From: an uncultured bacterium
Lineage (GTDB): Bacteria; Bacillota_I; Bacilli_A; RFN20; CAG-826
DNA: 64,000 nucleotides
Assembly (NCBI GenBank): GCA_949285665.1
Contig: CASDYC010000001.1
Coordinates: 644,107-708,106, forward strand
Direction: 5' to 3'
A program made the translations under genes and the position numbers. Numbering within the stretch: the stretch's first letter is position 1; every line of letters starts with the position of its first letter. This document shows, one piece after another, positions 56,240-64,000 of this stretch. Below the pieces are notes generated by a model. The model was not told the DNA's origin and did no database searches. It worked only from the letters and a program-made list of their open reading frames with translations.

Positions 56240-59191
56240 TTATTCACTCCTTAACGCTACTACTGGATCTTTTTTAGCAGCCATTCTTGCAGGTATTAAA
56301 CCAGAAATATATGATAAAAATGCAGATAATAAAATTAATAATATTGCAAATATAAATGAAATATTTGCAATTGATCCAATATTATAATCTGGGAATAATG
56401 AATTAATTATTACATTAATTGGAACTTGTAAAATATATGTAATAATTACACCAAATAATCCACTTACAAAACCAATAATTAAATTCTCGCTCTTAAATAA
56501 TCTTCCAACATCTTTTTTTCTTGCACCAACTGCTCTTAAAATTCCAATTTCTTTAGTTCTTTCAATAACGGAATTATAAGTTATAATTCCAGCCATTACA
56601 CAACTTACGATTAATGAAATTGAAGCAAAAGCAATTAAAACCCAAGAAATAATATTAATAACTTCACCTAAAGAATCAGTTAATGTTCCTATTAAATCGG
56701 TATAAATTATTTTATCTTCTTCTGCTTTATTTATATTGTAATTATCTAAATATTCTAAAAGTAGAGATTTGGAAGTTAAAGATGATGGAAATAAAATAAT
56801 TGTATTAATATTTTGGAAATTATTCATTTGTGATAACAAATAAACAAGAATGTCTGAATCAGATAAAATTTCATAAACTTGAGTCAATGCTTGAATTGGA
56901 TTATTTACAAAATCTAAATCATATAAACTATTCAATTTATCTTCTTTTTCTTGAGACAATTTTAAATCTGCACCAACTTTTACAATTTGAGTTAAAAATC
57001 CAGTTTGTGTTGTATAAACATAATTAAAATTAGGAATAAATTCATAATCGGCAAGTTCTGGATCAACTTCATCATCAAGTGCTTGTTTTTGCTGAAATAT
57101 CGCATAACCCGTAAAAATATCATTAAAAGCAGTTTTAAATTGTTCCAAAGTTGGAACCATTAAAGATTCCGCCCATGATGGAACTTCTAAATTCGTCCCA
57201 AAATATGTATTAAAGAATTCAAAATAATTCATATTGGTTAATATTGTATTTAATTGACTAAAATCACCAATAACTAAATTATTTTTTGATAATTTTCCAA
57301 TATCATTATTAAAATTATCTTGTAATATAAAATCTTTTAAAACTTCAGTATAACCAAGACTTGCTGGCATATAATCTAAAATTGAATCTTGTTTAACTCT
57401 CAAAATTCCAGTTATTTTTACTCTTAATTTTGAATTTTCATAAACTTCTTTTCTATATGAATAATTTGATAACTTTTCTTTAAATTGATACATTGTTTTT
57501 TCAGAAGTTACAACCGGAATCGAAATTATATTATCTTCGCTTGTTTTAATTTTTAAAGTTTGAGTTTTGCTAGGATAAGTTGCTGTTACGGCCTCTTCTT
57601 TTTTATATAAATCACTATTTAAAATAAATCTATATTCTTTTCCAATGATATCATCAAATGAAATTTTTTCTTTATTTTCTAATTCGTGTTTTGAAAATAA
57701 TCCCAAATCTTCAAGAGTTGTTTTAGAAAGTCGGTTATAAGAATCTAAAATTAAAGCAGATTCAAAAACCATTGTTCCATCTTCTTCATAAATTATTTCG
57801 TTTCTTGGAAATTCGCCTTGTAAAACATCATAAGAAGTTAAAATATAATCTTCATCTCCATATAATTCATGAAAAATATAATTTGGAAGTCCTGTAATAT
57901 TTGCAATTCCACTTGTAATTGAAGAAGAAACTTTATCATAAGGATTAACTAATTGATAATTATCAAATTCTTTTCCTTCTTCACTTTTACTGGTATTTTT
58001 TGCAATTAAATTTATATCAAAATCTCGATAATTTATTAATTTACTTGCTAATGAAGAAGAATATTTTGGATCATTAGCAATATCATCTAAATAATTTAAG
58101 AAATTACTATCTAATTTATTAATATGTGCGATACTTGTTACTAAAGTTTTGGTATCATCATAAACATATAAATTATTATCAGTTGGGAATTTTTCAAAAT
58201 CTGGTAAATCATCATTTACTTTATAAGAATAAGATACACTTGAAATAGTAATTGGTGAATTACTAGCAGTTGCCGCTTGAACTCGATCAATATATCCACT
58301 AAATCCGCTTGAAATTGATAAAACTAAACCAATACCAATTATTCCAACGCTCGATGCAACTGCTGTTAAAATTGTTCTTCCTTTTTTTGTTAAAACATTT
58401 TTAAAGCTAATTCTTAAACTTGTTAAATAAGACATTGATGTCTTTTTAGTCTTTTTAGTGAGGTTTTGATATACTTTTTCAGTTAGAACATCTACAATAT
58501 CTTCTTTTTGAGGGATGTTTATTGAGTCATTAATAATTTTTCCATCAAGCATCGAAATTATTCTATTTGAATATTTTTTGGCAAGATTTTCATTATGAGT
58601 AACCATTATTACAAGTTTGGTTTTAGATATTTCTTTTAAAATATTCATAACTACAATGCTTGTTTTAGTATCTAAAGCACCAGTTGGTTCATCAGCTAAA
58701 ATAATTTCTGGATTATTTACGATTGCACGAGCGATTGCAACCCTTTGCATTTGTCCTCCAGATAATTGATTTGGTTTTTTATTAACTTCTTTTTCTAATC
58801 CGACAATTTTTAATGCTTCTTTTGCCTTTTTTACTCTGTCAGATTTTGATTCACCATTTAAAATTAATGGCATTTCAACATTTTCTAATAATGATAAGTG
58901 CGGAATTAAATTATAGCTTTGAAAAACAAAACCAATTCGATTGTTTCTATATACATCCCAGTCATAATTTGAGAAATTTTTAGTTGAAATATTTTCAATA
59001 ATTAAATCACCAGAATTATAGTGATCTAAACCACCAATTACATTTAAAAGCGTGGTTTTACCGCATCCCGAAGGACCAAGAATTGACACAAAACCAGAAC
59101 TTTCAAATTCAATATTTATGTCTTTTAAAGCTTCGACTTTGTTTGTTGAATCTAATTTATAATCTTTATTTATATTAATTAATTCAAGCAT
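56240..59191 (-). CDS. Fused ABC exporter (ATPase plus FtsX permease), MacB-like
   Basis: 983 residues from [11 protein letters not shown]; a TTG nine codons upstream lies in the promoter. The N-terminal ATPase has [24 protein letters not shown] and [11 protein letters not shown] linker leads to the first helix near residue 285, then ~480 extracellular residues, and three C-terminal helices with the FtsX block [19 protein letters not shown]. This is the layout of MacB-type exporters, but the extracellular part is about twice the usual size. No Shine-Dalgarno; TATAAT is 6 nt before the ATG. First gene of a five-gene operon. Confidence 0.9.
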   Translation of the reverse strand: MLELININKDYKLDSTNKVEALKDINIEFESSGFVSILGPSGCGKTTLLNVIGGLDHYNSGDLIIENISTKNFSNYDWDVYRNNRIGFVFQSYNLIPHLSLLENVEMPLILNGESKSDRVKKAKEALKIVGLEKEVNKKPNQLSGGQMQRVAIARAIVNNPEIILADEPTGALDTKTSIVVMNILKEISKTKLVIMVTHNENLAKKYSNRIISMLDGKIINDSINIPQKEDIVDVLTEKVYQNLTKKTKKTSMSYLTSLRISFKNVLTKKGRTILTAVASSVGIIGIGLVLSISSGFSGYIDRVQAATASNSPITISSVSYSYKVNDDLPDFEKFPTDNNLYVYDDTKTLVTSIAHINKLDSNFLNYLDDIANDPKYSSSLASKLINYRDFDINLIAKNTSKSEEGKEFDNYQLVNPYDKVSSSITSGIANITGLPNYIFHELYGDEDYILTSYDVLQGEFPRNEIIYEEDGTMVFESALILDSYNRLSKTTLEDLGLFSKHELENKEKISFDDIIGKEYRFILNSDLYKKEEAVTATYPSKTQTLKIKTSEDNIISIPVVTSEKTMYQFKEKLSNYSYRKEVYENSKLRVKITGILRVKQDSILDYMPASLGYTEVLKDFILQDNFNNDIGKLSKNNLVIGDFSQLNTILTNMNYFEFFNTYFGTNLEVPSWAESLMVPTLEQFKTAFNDIFTGYAIFQQKQALDDEVDPELADYEFIPNFNYVYTTQTGFLTQIVKVGADLKLSQEKEDKLNSLYDLDFVNNPIQALTQVYEILSDSDILVYLLSQMNNFQNINTIILFPSSLTSKSLLLEYLDNYNINKAEEDKIIYTDLIGTLTDSLGEVINIISWVLIAFASISLIVSCVMAGIITYNSVIERTKEIGILRAVGARKKDVGRLFKSENLIIGFVSGLFGVIITYILQVPINVIINSLFPDYNIGSIANISFIFAILLILLSAFLSYISGLIPARMAAKKDPVVALRSE

Positions 59192-59197
59192 GTAATA

Positions 59198-59226
59198 ATT
59201 ATAGTTATTTATGTGCAAAACCTCAA
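59198..59226 (-). promoter_or_regulatory. Promoter of the five-gene operon (leaderless)
   Basis: On the minus strand TTGAGG (59221-59226), 17-bp spacer, TATAAT (59198-59203). The ATG follows 6 nt later, so the first transcribed base should be at or next to the A of the ATG. Confidence 0.7.
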
Positions 59227-59321
59227 TAAAATAAAAAATTAATATAAAAATTTAAACTTTTTAAATTTTTACAGTGTAAAATTTATTGTTTTTAACTCTT
59301 ATTTTAATACAAAATAAAAAA

Positions 59322-59398
59322 CCACTATACATAAAGGGACTTGCTTATGGCTGCTACATTTCTGTCCTGACCAGGTTCACTAGTATTTATTATAGTGG
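59322..59398 (-). ncRNA. ffs: Signal recognition particle RNA (small bacterial type)
   Basis: About 77 nt. The minus-strand RNA has closing arms CCACTATA (59391-59398 complement) and TATAGTGG (59322-59329 complement), with the conserved domain IV core GTCAGGACAGAAATGTAGC in the middle and CAGCCATAAGC after it, followed by a T run that ends the transcript. The Alu domain found in Bacillus scRNA is absent. A -10 TATAAT at 59407-59412 (complement) overlaps the serS 3' end. Partner of Ffh in membrane targeting. Confidence 0.92.
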
Positions 59399-59415
59399 CA
59401 TTTATTATTATACTA

Positions 59416-60696
59416 TTATTTTTTAATTGGTGAAAGTTTTTCTAATCCACCCATGAAAGGTCTTAATACTTCTGGAATAATAACACTCCCATCTTCTTGT
59501 TGATTTTGCTCAAGAATTGCAGGGATTAATCTTGAAGTTGCAAGACCAGAACCATTTAATGTATGACAATAATGAACTTTTCCATCTTTATCTTTATATC
59601 TCATCATACCTCTTCTTGCTTGATAATCTCTTGCGTTTGATACACTAGAACATTCTTTATAAATACCCATGCTTGGAATCCAAACTTCAACATCGTATGT
59701 TCTTGCCATTGAAGCACTACAATCACCAGCCGCTAATTTTGAAATTTGGAAATGTAATCCTAATTTTTCAACTAATCTTTTTGCTTTATTAAGCATTTCT
59801 TCAAAAATTTGGTCGCTTTCATTATCTTTTGTATAACAAACCATTTCAACTTTGTTAAATTGATAACCTCTAATAGTTCCTCTTTCTTCAGTTCTATAAG
59901 ATCCAGCTTCCATTCTATAACAAGGAGTATAAGCAAAAAATTTTCTTGGTAAATCTTCTTCTTTTAAAATTTCGTTTCGATATAAATTAACCAAAGCAGT
60001 TTCAGCAGTTGGTAGTAAAAATTTTCTAGGTTCTACATCTTTTAAAAAGAAAACATCATTTTCAAATTTTGGGAATTGGCCAGCTGTATAACCACTTTCG
60101 TAATTTAATAAATGTGGAGGTAAAATAAATTCATAACCATCTTTTAAATGCTCGCTAATAAAGAAATTAATTAATGCCCATTCAAGTTGTGCACCTAAAC
60201 CTTTATAAATCCAAGTCCCTCTTCCAGAGATTTTTGCAGCTCTTTCATAATCTATTAACCCAAGTAATTCTTCAAGTTCTACGTGATCTTTAGGTTTAAA
60301 ATTAAATACAGGTTTTGTTTTATAAGTATAAATTGGTTTATTATTTTCTTTTCCTCCAGGAAGTAAATCTTCATCTGGTAAGTTTGGAAGAACCTTTAAA
60401 AAATCAAAGCAATATTTTTCAAGTTGTTCTAATTCTTCTTGGTTTTGTTTATTTTCTTGCGCCAATTGTTTTACTTTATCAAAAATTTCTTGGACATTTT
60501 TACCTTCTTTTTTATAAATAGGTACTTGTTTTGATAAACTGTTTTGTTGAGCTTTGTTTGATTCAACTAAAGCAATTAATTCTTTTCTTCTATTGTTTTT
60601 TGCTAAGAACTCATCAAAATTTACATCATATAATTTTCTTTTTAATAGTTCTTCAACTTTTTTTGGATCTTGTTCAATTTTTTTAATATCAATCAT
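59416..60696 (-). CDS. serS: Seryl-tRNA synthetase
   Basis: 426 residues. N-terminal coiled-coil arm (about 25-100, Lys/Glu/Gln rich), class II motif 2 in CYRMEAGSYRTEERGTIRGY and motif 3 in NGSGLATSRLIPAILE. Charges tRNA-Ser in the cytosol. Its ATG overlaps the stop (TGA) of the glycosyltransferase gene by 8 bp, so it belongs to the gyrA-glycosyltransferase-serS unit. The SRP RNA gene starts 17 bp after its stop. Confidence 0.96.
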   Translation of the reverse strand: MIDIKKIEQDPKKVEELLKRKLYDVNFDEFLAKNNRRKELIALVESNKAQQNSLSKQVPIYKKEGKNVQEIFDKVKQLAQENKQNQEELEQLEKYCFDFLKVLPNLPDEDLLPGGKENNKPIYTYKTKPVFNFKPKDHVELEELLGLIDYERAAKISGRGTWIYKGLGAQLEWALINFFISEHLKDGYEFILPPHLLNYESGYTAGQFPKFENDVFFLKDVEPRKFLLPTAETALVNLYRNEILKEEDLPRKFFAYTPCYRMEAGSYRTEERGTIRGYQFNKVEMVCYTKDNESDQIFEEMLNKAKRLVEKLGLHFQISKLAAGDCSASMARTYDVEVWIPSMGIYKECSSVSNARDYQARRGMMRYKDKDGKVHYCHTLNGSGLATSRLIPAILEQNQQEDGSVIIPEVLRPFMGGLEKLSPIKK

Positions 60697-61723
60697 AATT
60701 GTTTTCCTCTTCTAATTTTGAATAAATCTCATCTAATTTTTCTCCAAAATTTTTAACATCATTTTCTACTACATAATCATACGCCTTTGAAATCGTATTT
60801 GAAATCTTATAATCAAGAAAATCTGTAATTAATTTATATAAATCTTTCAAATCGTCACTATGGAGCAGTAAATCACTTTCAATATATCTTCTTGGAAGTG
60901 CTTGATCAAGGGCAAAAACTTGAAGTTCACTAGAAAACGCCTCAAGCAATTGTACTTCGTCAATTAAATATGAATTAAAATAAACTAAGCATCGAGCATT
61001 TTTTAAAATTGACCTATAAATATTTATATCAACAAAGTTTGTAAAATAAATATTACTAGGTTTTTTAGAAAACGCTAATCTTATTTTTAAATCTAGTCTC
61101 TTTGTATTAATATTATTAGTTATGAAATAAATAATCTTAATATCAGGTCTCATTTTAGCTAGTGTATAAAGTTTATCTATACAACTTTTATCATTTAAAT
61201 TTCCAAATGATAAGACAATTCTGTCGTTTTCATTAATTGAAAAATACCTTCTAGCAAGTTGCATATCTTTTTCTGGTAAATATTTATAAATTTTATAATT
61301 TGCTCCAGGTGGTAAAACTTTAATTTTATTTCTACTAACACCTTTATTAATAAGAACGTTTTTAAATTCGTCGTAGGGAACTAAAACTTTATCAGCTTTA
61401 TAAATTTCGTTTAATTTAAGTTTACTAATTGCTAGTTTATTTAAATCATGAGATTTTACTAAATCAGATAAAGCACCTTTATATTCACCCTCGGTATAAA
61501 ATAAACTCATTACGATTTTTTTATTGTTATTATAAACTAAATCAAATTGACTAGAAGAATATGGATATAAGATATGAGCAATTTTTGCATCTTCATCATA
61601 TTTATTATAAACATAATAAATTCCATCTTCTTCTAATGCGGCTTTAATTACTTTTCTAAGTCTTTCCGATTTAAAAAAGCAATTTTTTTGATCTTGTAAT
61701 AAAATAATTCTTTTTTCTTTCAT
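60689..61723 (-). CDS. GT4-like glycosyltransferase
   Basis: 344 residues. GT-B fold pattern: ADKVLVPYDEFKNVLINKG..KIKVLPPGANYKIY at the domain junction (about 110-150), RIVLSFGNLNDKSCID, and EVQLLEAFSSELQVFA, a weak form of the GT4 E-x7-E region. No signal peptide; probably membrane-associated and active on lipid-linked or lipid acceptors, as in glycolipid synthesis (inference). Its ATG overlaps the gyrA stop by 1 bp, and it ends with TGA inside serS. Confidence 0.75.
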   Translation of the reverse strand: MKEKRIILLQDQKNCFFKSERLRKVIKAALEEDGIYYVYNKYDEDAKIAHILYPYSSSQFDLVYNNNKKIVMSLFYTEGEYKGALSDLVKSHDLNKLAISKLKLNEIYKADKVLVPYDEFKNVLINKGVSRNKIKVLPPGANYKIYKYLPEKDMQLARRYFSINENDRIVLSFGNLNDKSCIDKLYTLAKMRPDIKIIYFITNNINTKRLDLKIRLAFSKKPSNIYFTNFVDINIYRSILKNARCLVYFNSYLIDEVQLLEAFSSELQVFALDQALPRRYIESDLLLHSDDLKDLYKLITDFLDYKISNTISKAYDYVVENDVKNFGEKLDEIYSKLEEENNYD

Positions 61724-64000
61724 TAATTATCACTCTCTTTTTTTGTCTCAGCATTTTCTTCTTCATCTTCTTGATGAGGAACGACTGCAACGCTTGAAAC
61801 TTCGTCGTCTTTGTTAATATTAATAACTCTTACTCCAGACGTATTTCTTCCAGTTAGATTAATTTGATTTAAACTAATTCTAATCATAATACCTTCTTTT
61901 GTAATAATTAATAAGTCTTCATCACCTTTTACAATTTTAAGAGTTACAATATCACCACGTTTTTCACTACCTTTTAAAGTAATAACGCCTTTTGAACCTC
62001 TATTTGTTTCTCGATAATCTTTAAGATTTGAAATTTTACCATAACCAAGAGAAGTAATAACTAAGACATTATCACCTTCTAAAGAAGTACCTAAAGATAT
62101 TGCATCATATTGTTTTGATAAATTAATACCTTTAACACCACTTGCATTTCTACCACTTGGTCTAATATCACTTTCTTTAAATTTGACCATGTGATTGTTA
62201 TTGCTTGCAATACAAACTAAACCTTTTCCGTTAGTTTCTTTTACATCTAATAATTCATCGTCGTCTTTTAAGGCGATAGCAATTTTCCCATCTTGTCTAA
62301 TTAAACGATATTCCTCAAGATTTGTTTTCTTAACTAAACCTTTTTTAGTAGCAAATAATAAGTAGTGATCGTTTTTATAATCATTAATTGATACAATACT
62401 CTTTACTTTTTCGTTTTCTTCAAGATTTAAGAAATTAGTAATTGGAATTCCTTTTGAAGTTCTATTTCCTTCTGGAATTCTATGGCCTCTAACTCTATAA
62501 ACTTTACCTAAATTTGTAAAGAATAAGACATCTTGGTGAGTATTACTTCTAACCATCATTAATACATCATCATCTTCATGAGTTGACATTCCTTTTACGC
62601 CTTTTCCGCCTCTATTTTGAATATGGAATGTATCAATTGGCATTCTTTTAATATAATTTGAAGTTGTTAATGTAATTAAAATATCTTCTTGTTTAATTAA
62701 ATCTTCATCTTCAATTAAAGAATCATCACTTGAAATTTCAGTCTTTCTTTCATCACCATATTTATCTTTAATTTCTTCTAATTCAGAAATTACTTTTTCT
62801 AAAATATGTTCTTCAGATGATAAAATATATTGCAATTCCTCAATATTTTTTTGATTTTCTTGTTTTTCTGTAAGTAAATTTATTTTTTCAATTCCAGCTA
62901 ATCTTCTTAAAGTCATTGATAAAATAGCATCAGTTTGTTCATCTGATAAATGATATTTTTCTTTTAATTTATTAGCAGCTTCTTCACTTGTTTTAGAATT
63001 TGTAATTAAATCAATAATATCTTTAATGTTTTCACTAGCTAAAATTAAACCTTCTAAAATGTGTTCTCTTGCAACGGCTTTTTTAAGTCTAAAAGTCGAT
63101 CTTTTTCTTACAATTTCTTCTTGGAAATTAATATAAACTTCTAACATATCTTTAAGAGATAAAAGTTTTGGGGTTCCATCAACTAAAGCAATTGATTGAA
63201 CATTAAAATTAGATTGAAGCGGAGTTTGTTTATATAATTGATTTAAAACAACCTCTGGTACAGCTTCTTTATTTAATTCAACTATAATTCTGATTCCTGT
63301 TTTATCACTTGATTCATCTTTTACTTCAGTAATTCCAGTAATTATTTTTTCATCAGCTAATTGTCCAATTTTATTAACAAGAACAGATTTATTAACTTGA
63401 TATGGAATTTCACTGATTAATATTTCGCTTTTTCCATTACTTAAGTGATTTATACTAGCTCTACCTCGAGTTACAATACAACCACTTCCAGTTTCATAAG
63501 CCTTTTTAATGCCACTTCTTCCTAAAATAATTCCGGCAGTTGGAAAATCTGGACCTTTAATAATATCCATTAATTCAACAACTGAGATATCTTTATTTTT
63601 GGCATAAGCGATTGCTCCTTCAATTACTTCTTTTAAATTATGTGGTGGAATATTTGTCGCCATACCAACCGCAATTCCACTTGATCCATTAACTAATAAA
63701 TTTGGAATTCTTGCTGGTAATACAACAGGTTCTTTTTTACTACCATCATAATTGTCAATAAAATCCACTGTTTCTTCTTTAATATCACTAACTAATAAGG
63801 AAGCAATTTTTTCAAGTCTTGCTTCAGTGTATCTATTTGCGGCAGCGCCATCACCATCGATATTTCCAAAGTTACCATGGCCATCAACTAAGACATAACG
63901 CATTGAAAAATCTTGAGCTAATCTAACTAAAGCATCATAAATCGCACTGTCACCATGAGGGTGATATTGTCCCATGACATCACCAACAATTTTTGCACAT
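61723..64000 (-). CDS. gyrA: DNA gyrase subunit A (5' end outside the window)
   Basis: Open at the right edge; the frame continues past the first visible Met with [16 protein letters not shown], so about 75-80 N-terminal residues are missing. Catalytic Tyr lies in NRYTEARL. The C-terminal beta-pinwheel repeats and the GyrA-box-like [11 protein letters not shown] separate it from ParC; an acidic tail ([16 protein letters not shown]) ends it. With GyrB it introduces negative supercoils. Followed without gap by the glycosyltransferase and serS genes. Confidence 0.95.
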   Translation of the reverse strand, partial: CAKIVGDVMGQYHPHGDSAIYDALVRLAQDFSMRYVLVDGHGNFGNIDGDGAAANRYTEARLEKIASLLVSDIKEETVDFIDNYDGSKKEPVVLPARIPNLLVNGSSGIAVGMATNIPPHNLKEVIEGAIAYAKNKDISVVELMDIIKGPDFPTAGIILGRSGIKKAYETGSGCIVTRGRASINHLSNGKSEILISEIPYQVNKSVLVNKIGQLADEKIITGITEVKDESSDKTGIRIIVELNKEAVPEVVLNQLYKQTPLQSNFNVQSIALVDGTPKLLSLKDMLEVYINFQEEIVRKRSTFRLKKAVAREHILEGLILASENIKDIIDLITNSKTSEEAANKLKEKYHLSDEQTDAILSMTLRRLAGIEKINLLTEKQENQKNIEELQYILSSEEHILEKVISELEEIKDKYGDERKTEISSDDSLIEDEDLIKQEDILITLTTSNYIKRMPIDTFHIQNRGGKGVKGMSTHEDDDVLMMVRSNTHQDVLFFTNLGKVYRVRGHRIPEGNRTSKGIPITNFLNLEENEKVKSIVSINDYKNDHYLLFATKKGLVKKTNLEEYRLIRQDGKIAIALKDDDELLDVKETNGKGLVCIASNNNHMVKFKESDIRPSGRNASGVKGINLSKQYDAISLGTSLEGDNVLVITSLGYGKISNLKDYRETNRGSKGVITLKGSEKRGDIVTLKIVKGDEDLLIITKEGIMIRISLNQINLTGRNTSGVRVININKDDEVSSVAVVPHQEDEEENAETKKESDN

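Noticed and set aside
60689-60691. Mycoplasma-type code with TGA as Trp
   Set aside because: The glycosyltransferase frame ends at TGA here, just inside serS, and Trp residues at conserved positions use TGG throughout.

Overview
The window is a very A+T-rich bacterial chromosome segment (roughly three quarters A+T by eye). It uses the standard code: Trp is TGG, and TGA ends the gene at 60689-61723. Lipoproteins are abundant, there is no outer-membrane machinery, the SRP RNA is short (about 77 nt, no Alu domain), and there are ferritin, MscL, DegV and GT4 proteins. This suggests an uncultured, host-associated, low-GC Bacilli lineage near the Mollicutes/RF39/Erysipelotrichia types; that placement is inference. 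Most genes lie on the minus strand. The right edge carries the chain gyrA - glycosyltransferase - serS - SRP RNA, an order commonly found near oriC in Firmicutes, so the origin may lie a little beyond the right end.

Layout. 1-4.7 kb: heterodimeric ABC exporter plus a metal-dependent hydrolase. 4.8-8.8 kb: FRG-domain protein, a membrane protein, and an overlapping operon of a secreted C39-like cysteine peptidase with two lipoproteins. 8.9-10.3 kb: first of three paralogous AAA_14/DUF4143 ATPases, with two identical 40-bp palindromic repeats in its promoter. 10.3-12.8 kb: CopA copper ATPase and a fragment of another ATPase. 12.9-20.1 kb: collagen-like lipoprotein, ferritin, ZIP transporter, acetyltransferase, two tandem paralogous lipoproteins. 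20.3-23.6 kb: FtsX-type ABC cassette with a divergent TetR regulator. 23.6-25.2 kb: second ATPase with three palindromes. 25.4-38.8 kb: a surface region with five large lipoproteins (one a GH13 alpha-amylase) and a two-ATPase ABC-2 exporter. 38.9-40.2 kb: third ATPase. 40.4-50.4 kb: housekeeping (rlmD-like, metG, rpmE, a nucleoside deaminase, tldD/pmbA, degV, mscL) and a small membrane-protein gene carrying an in-frame stop behind a poly-G promoter. 50.5-59.2 kb: tight five-gene operon (ABC exporter, P-type ATPase, TetR, alcohol dehydrogenase, degenerate M50-like protein). 59.3-64 kb: SRP RNA, serS, glycosyltransferase, gyrA (5' end outside).

Main points of interest. (1) Each of the three ATPase paralogs has a palindromic element just after its -10 box; the central dyad differs between loci but keeps its symmetry, which suggests a family of self-specific operators or 5'-leader hairpins. 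(2) A run of nine G sits in the 19-bp spacer of a promoter ahead of a small gene with a premature stop, a layout typical of slippage-driven expression switching. (3) Several operon-leading genes lack a Shine-Dalgarno site and have the -10 box 6-9 nt before the ATG (leaderless transcripts), whereas internal genes have strong Shine-Dalgarno sites. (4) Ten lipoproteins, several with Thr/Ser/Asn-rich tethers and one with a 21-triplet collagen stretch, make this a dense surface-protein region. No tRNA genes, CRISPR array, insertion sequence or prophage were seen.
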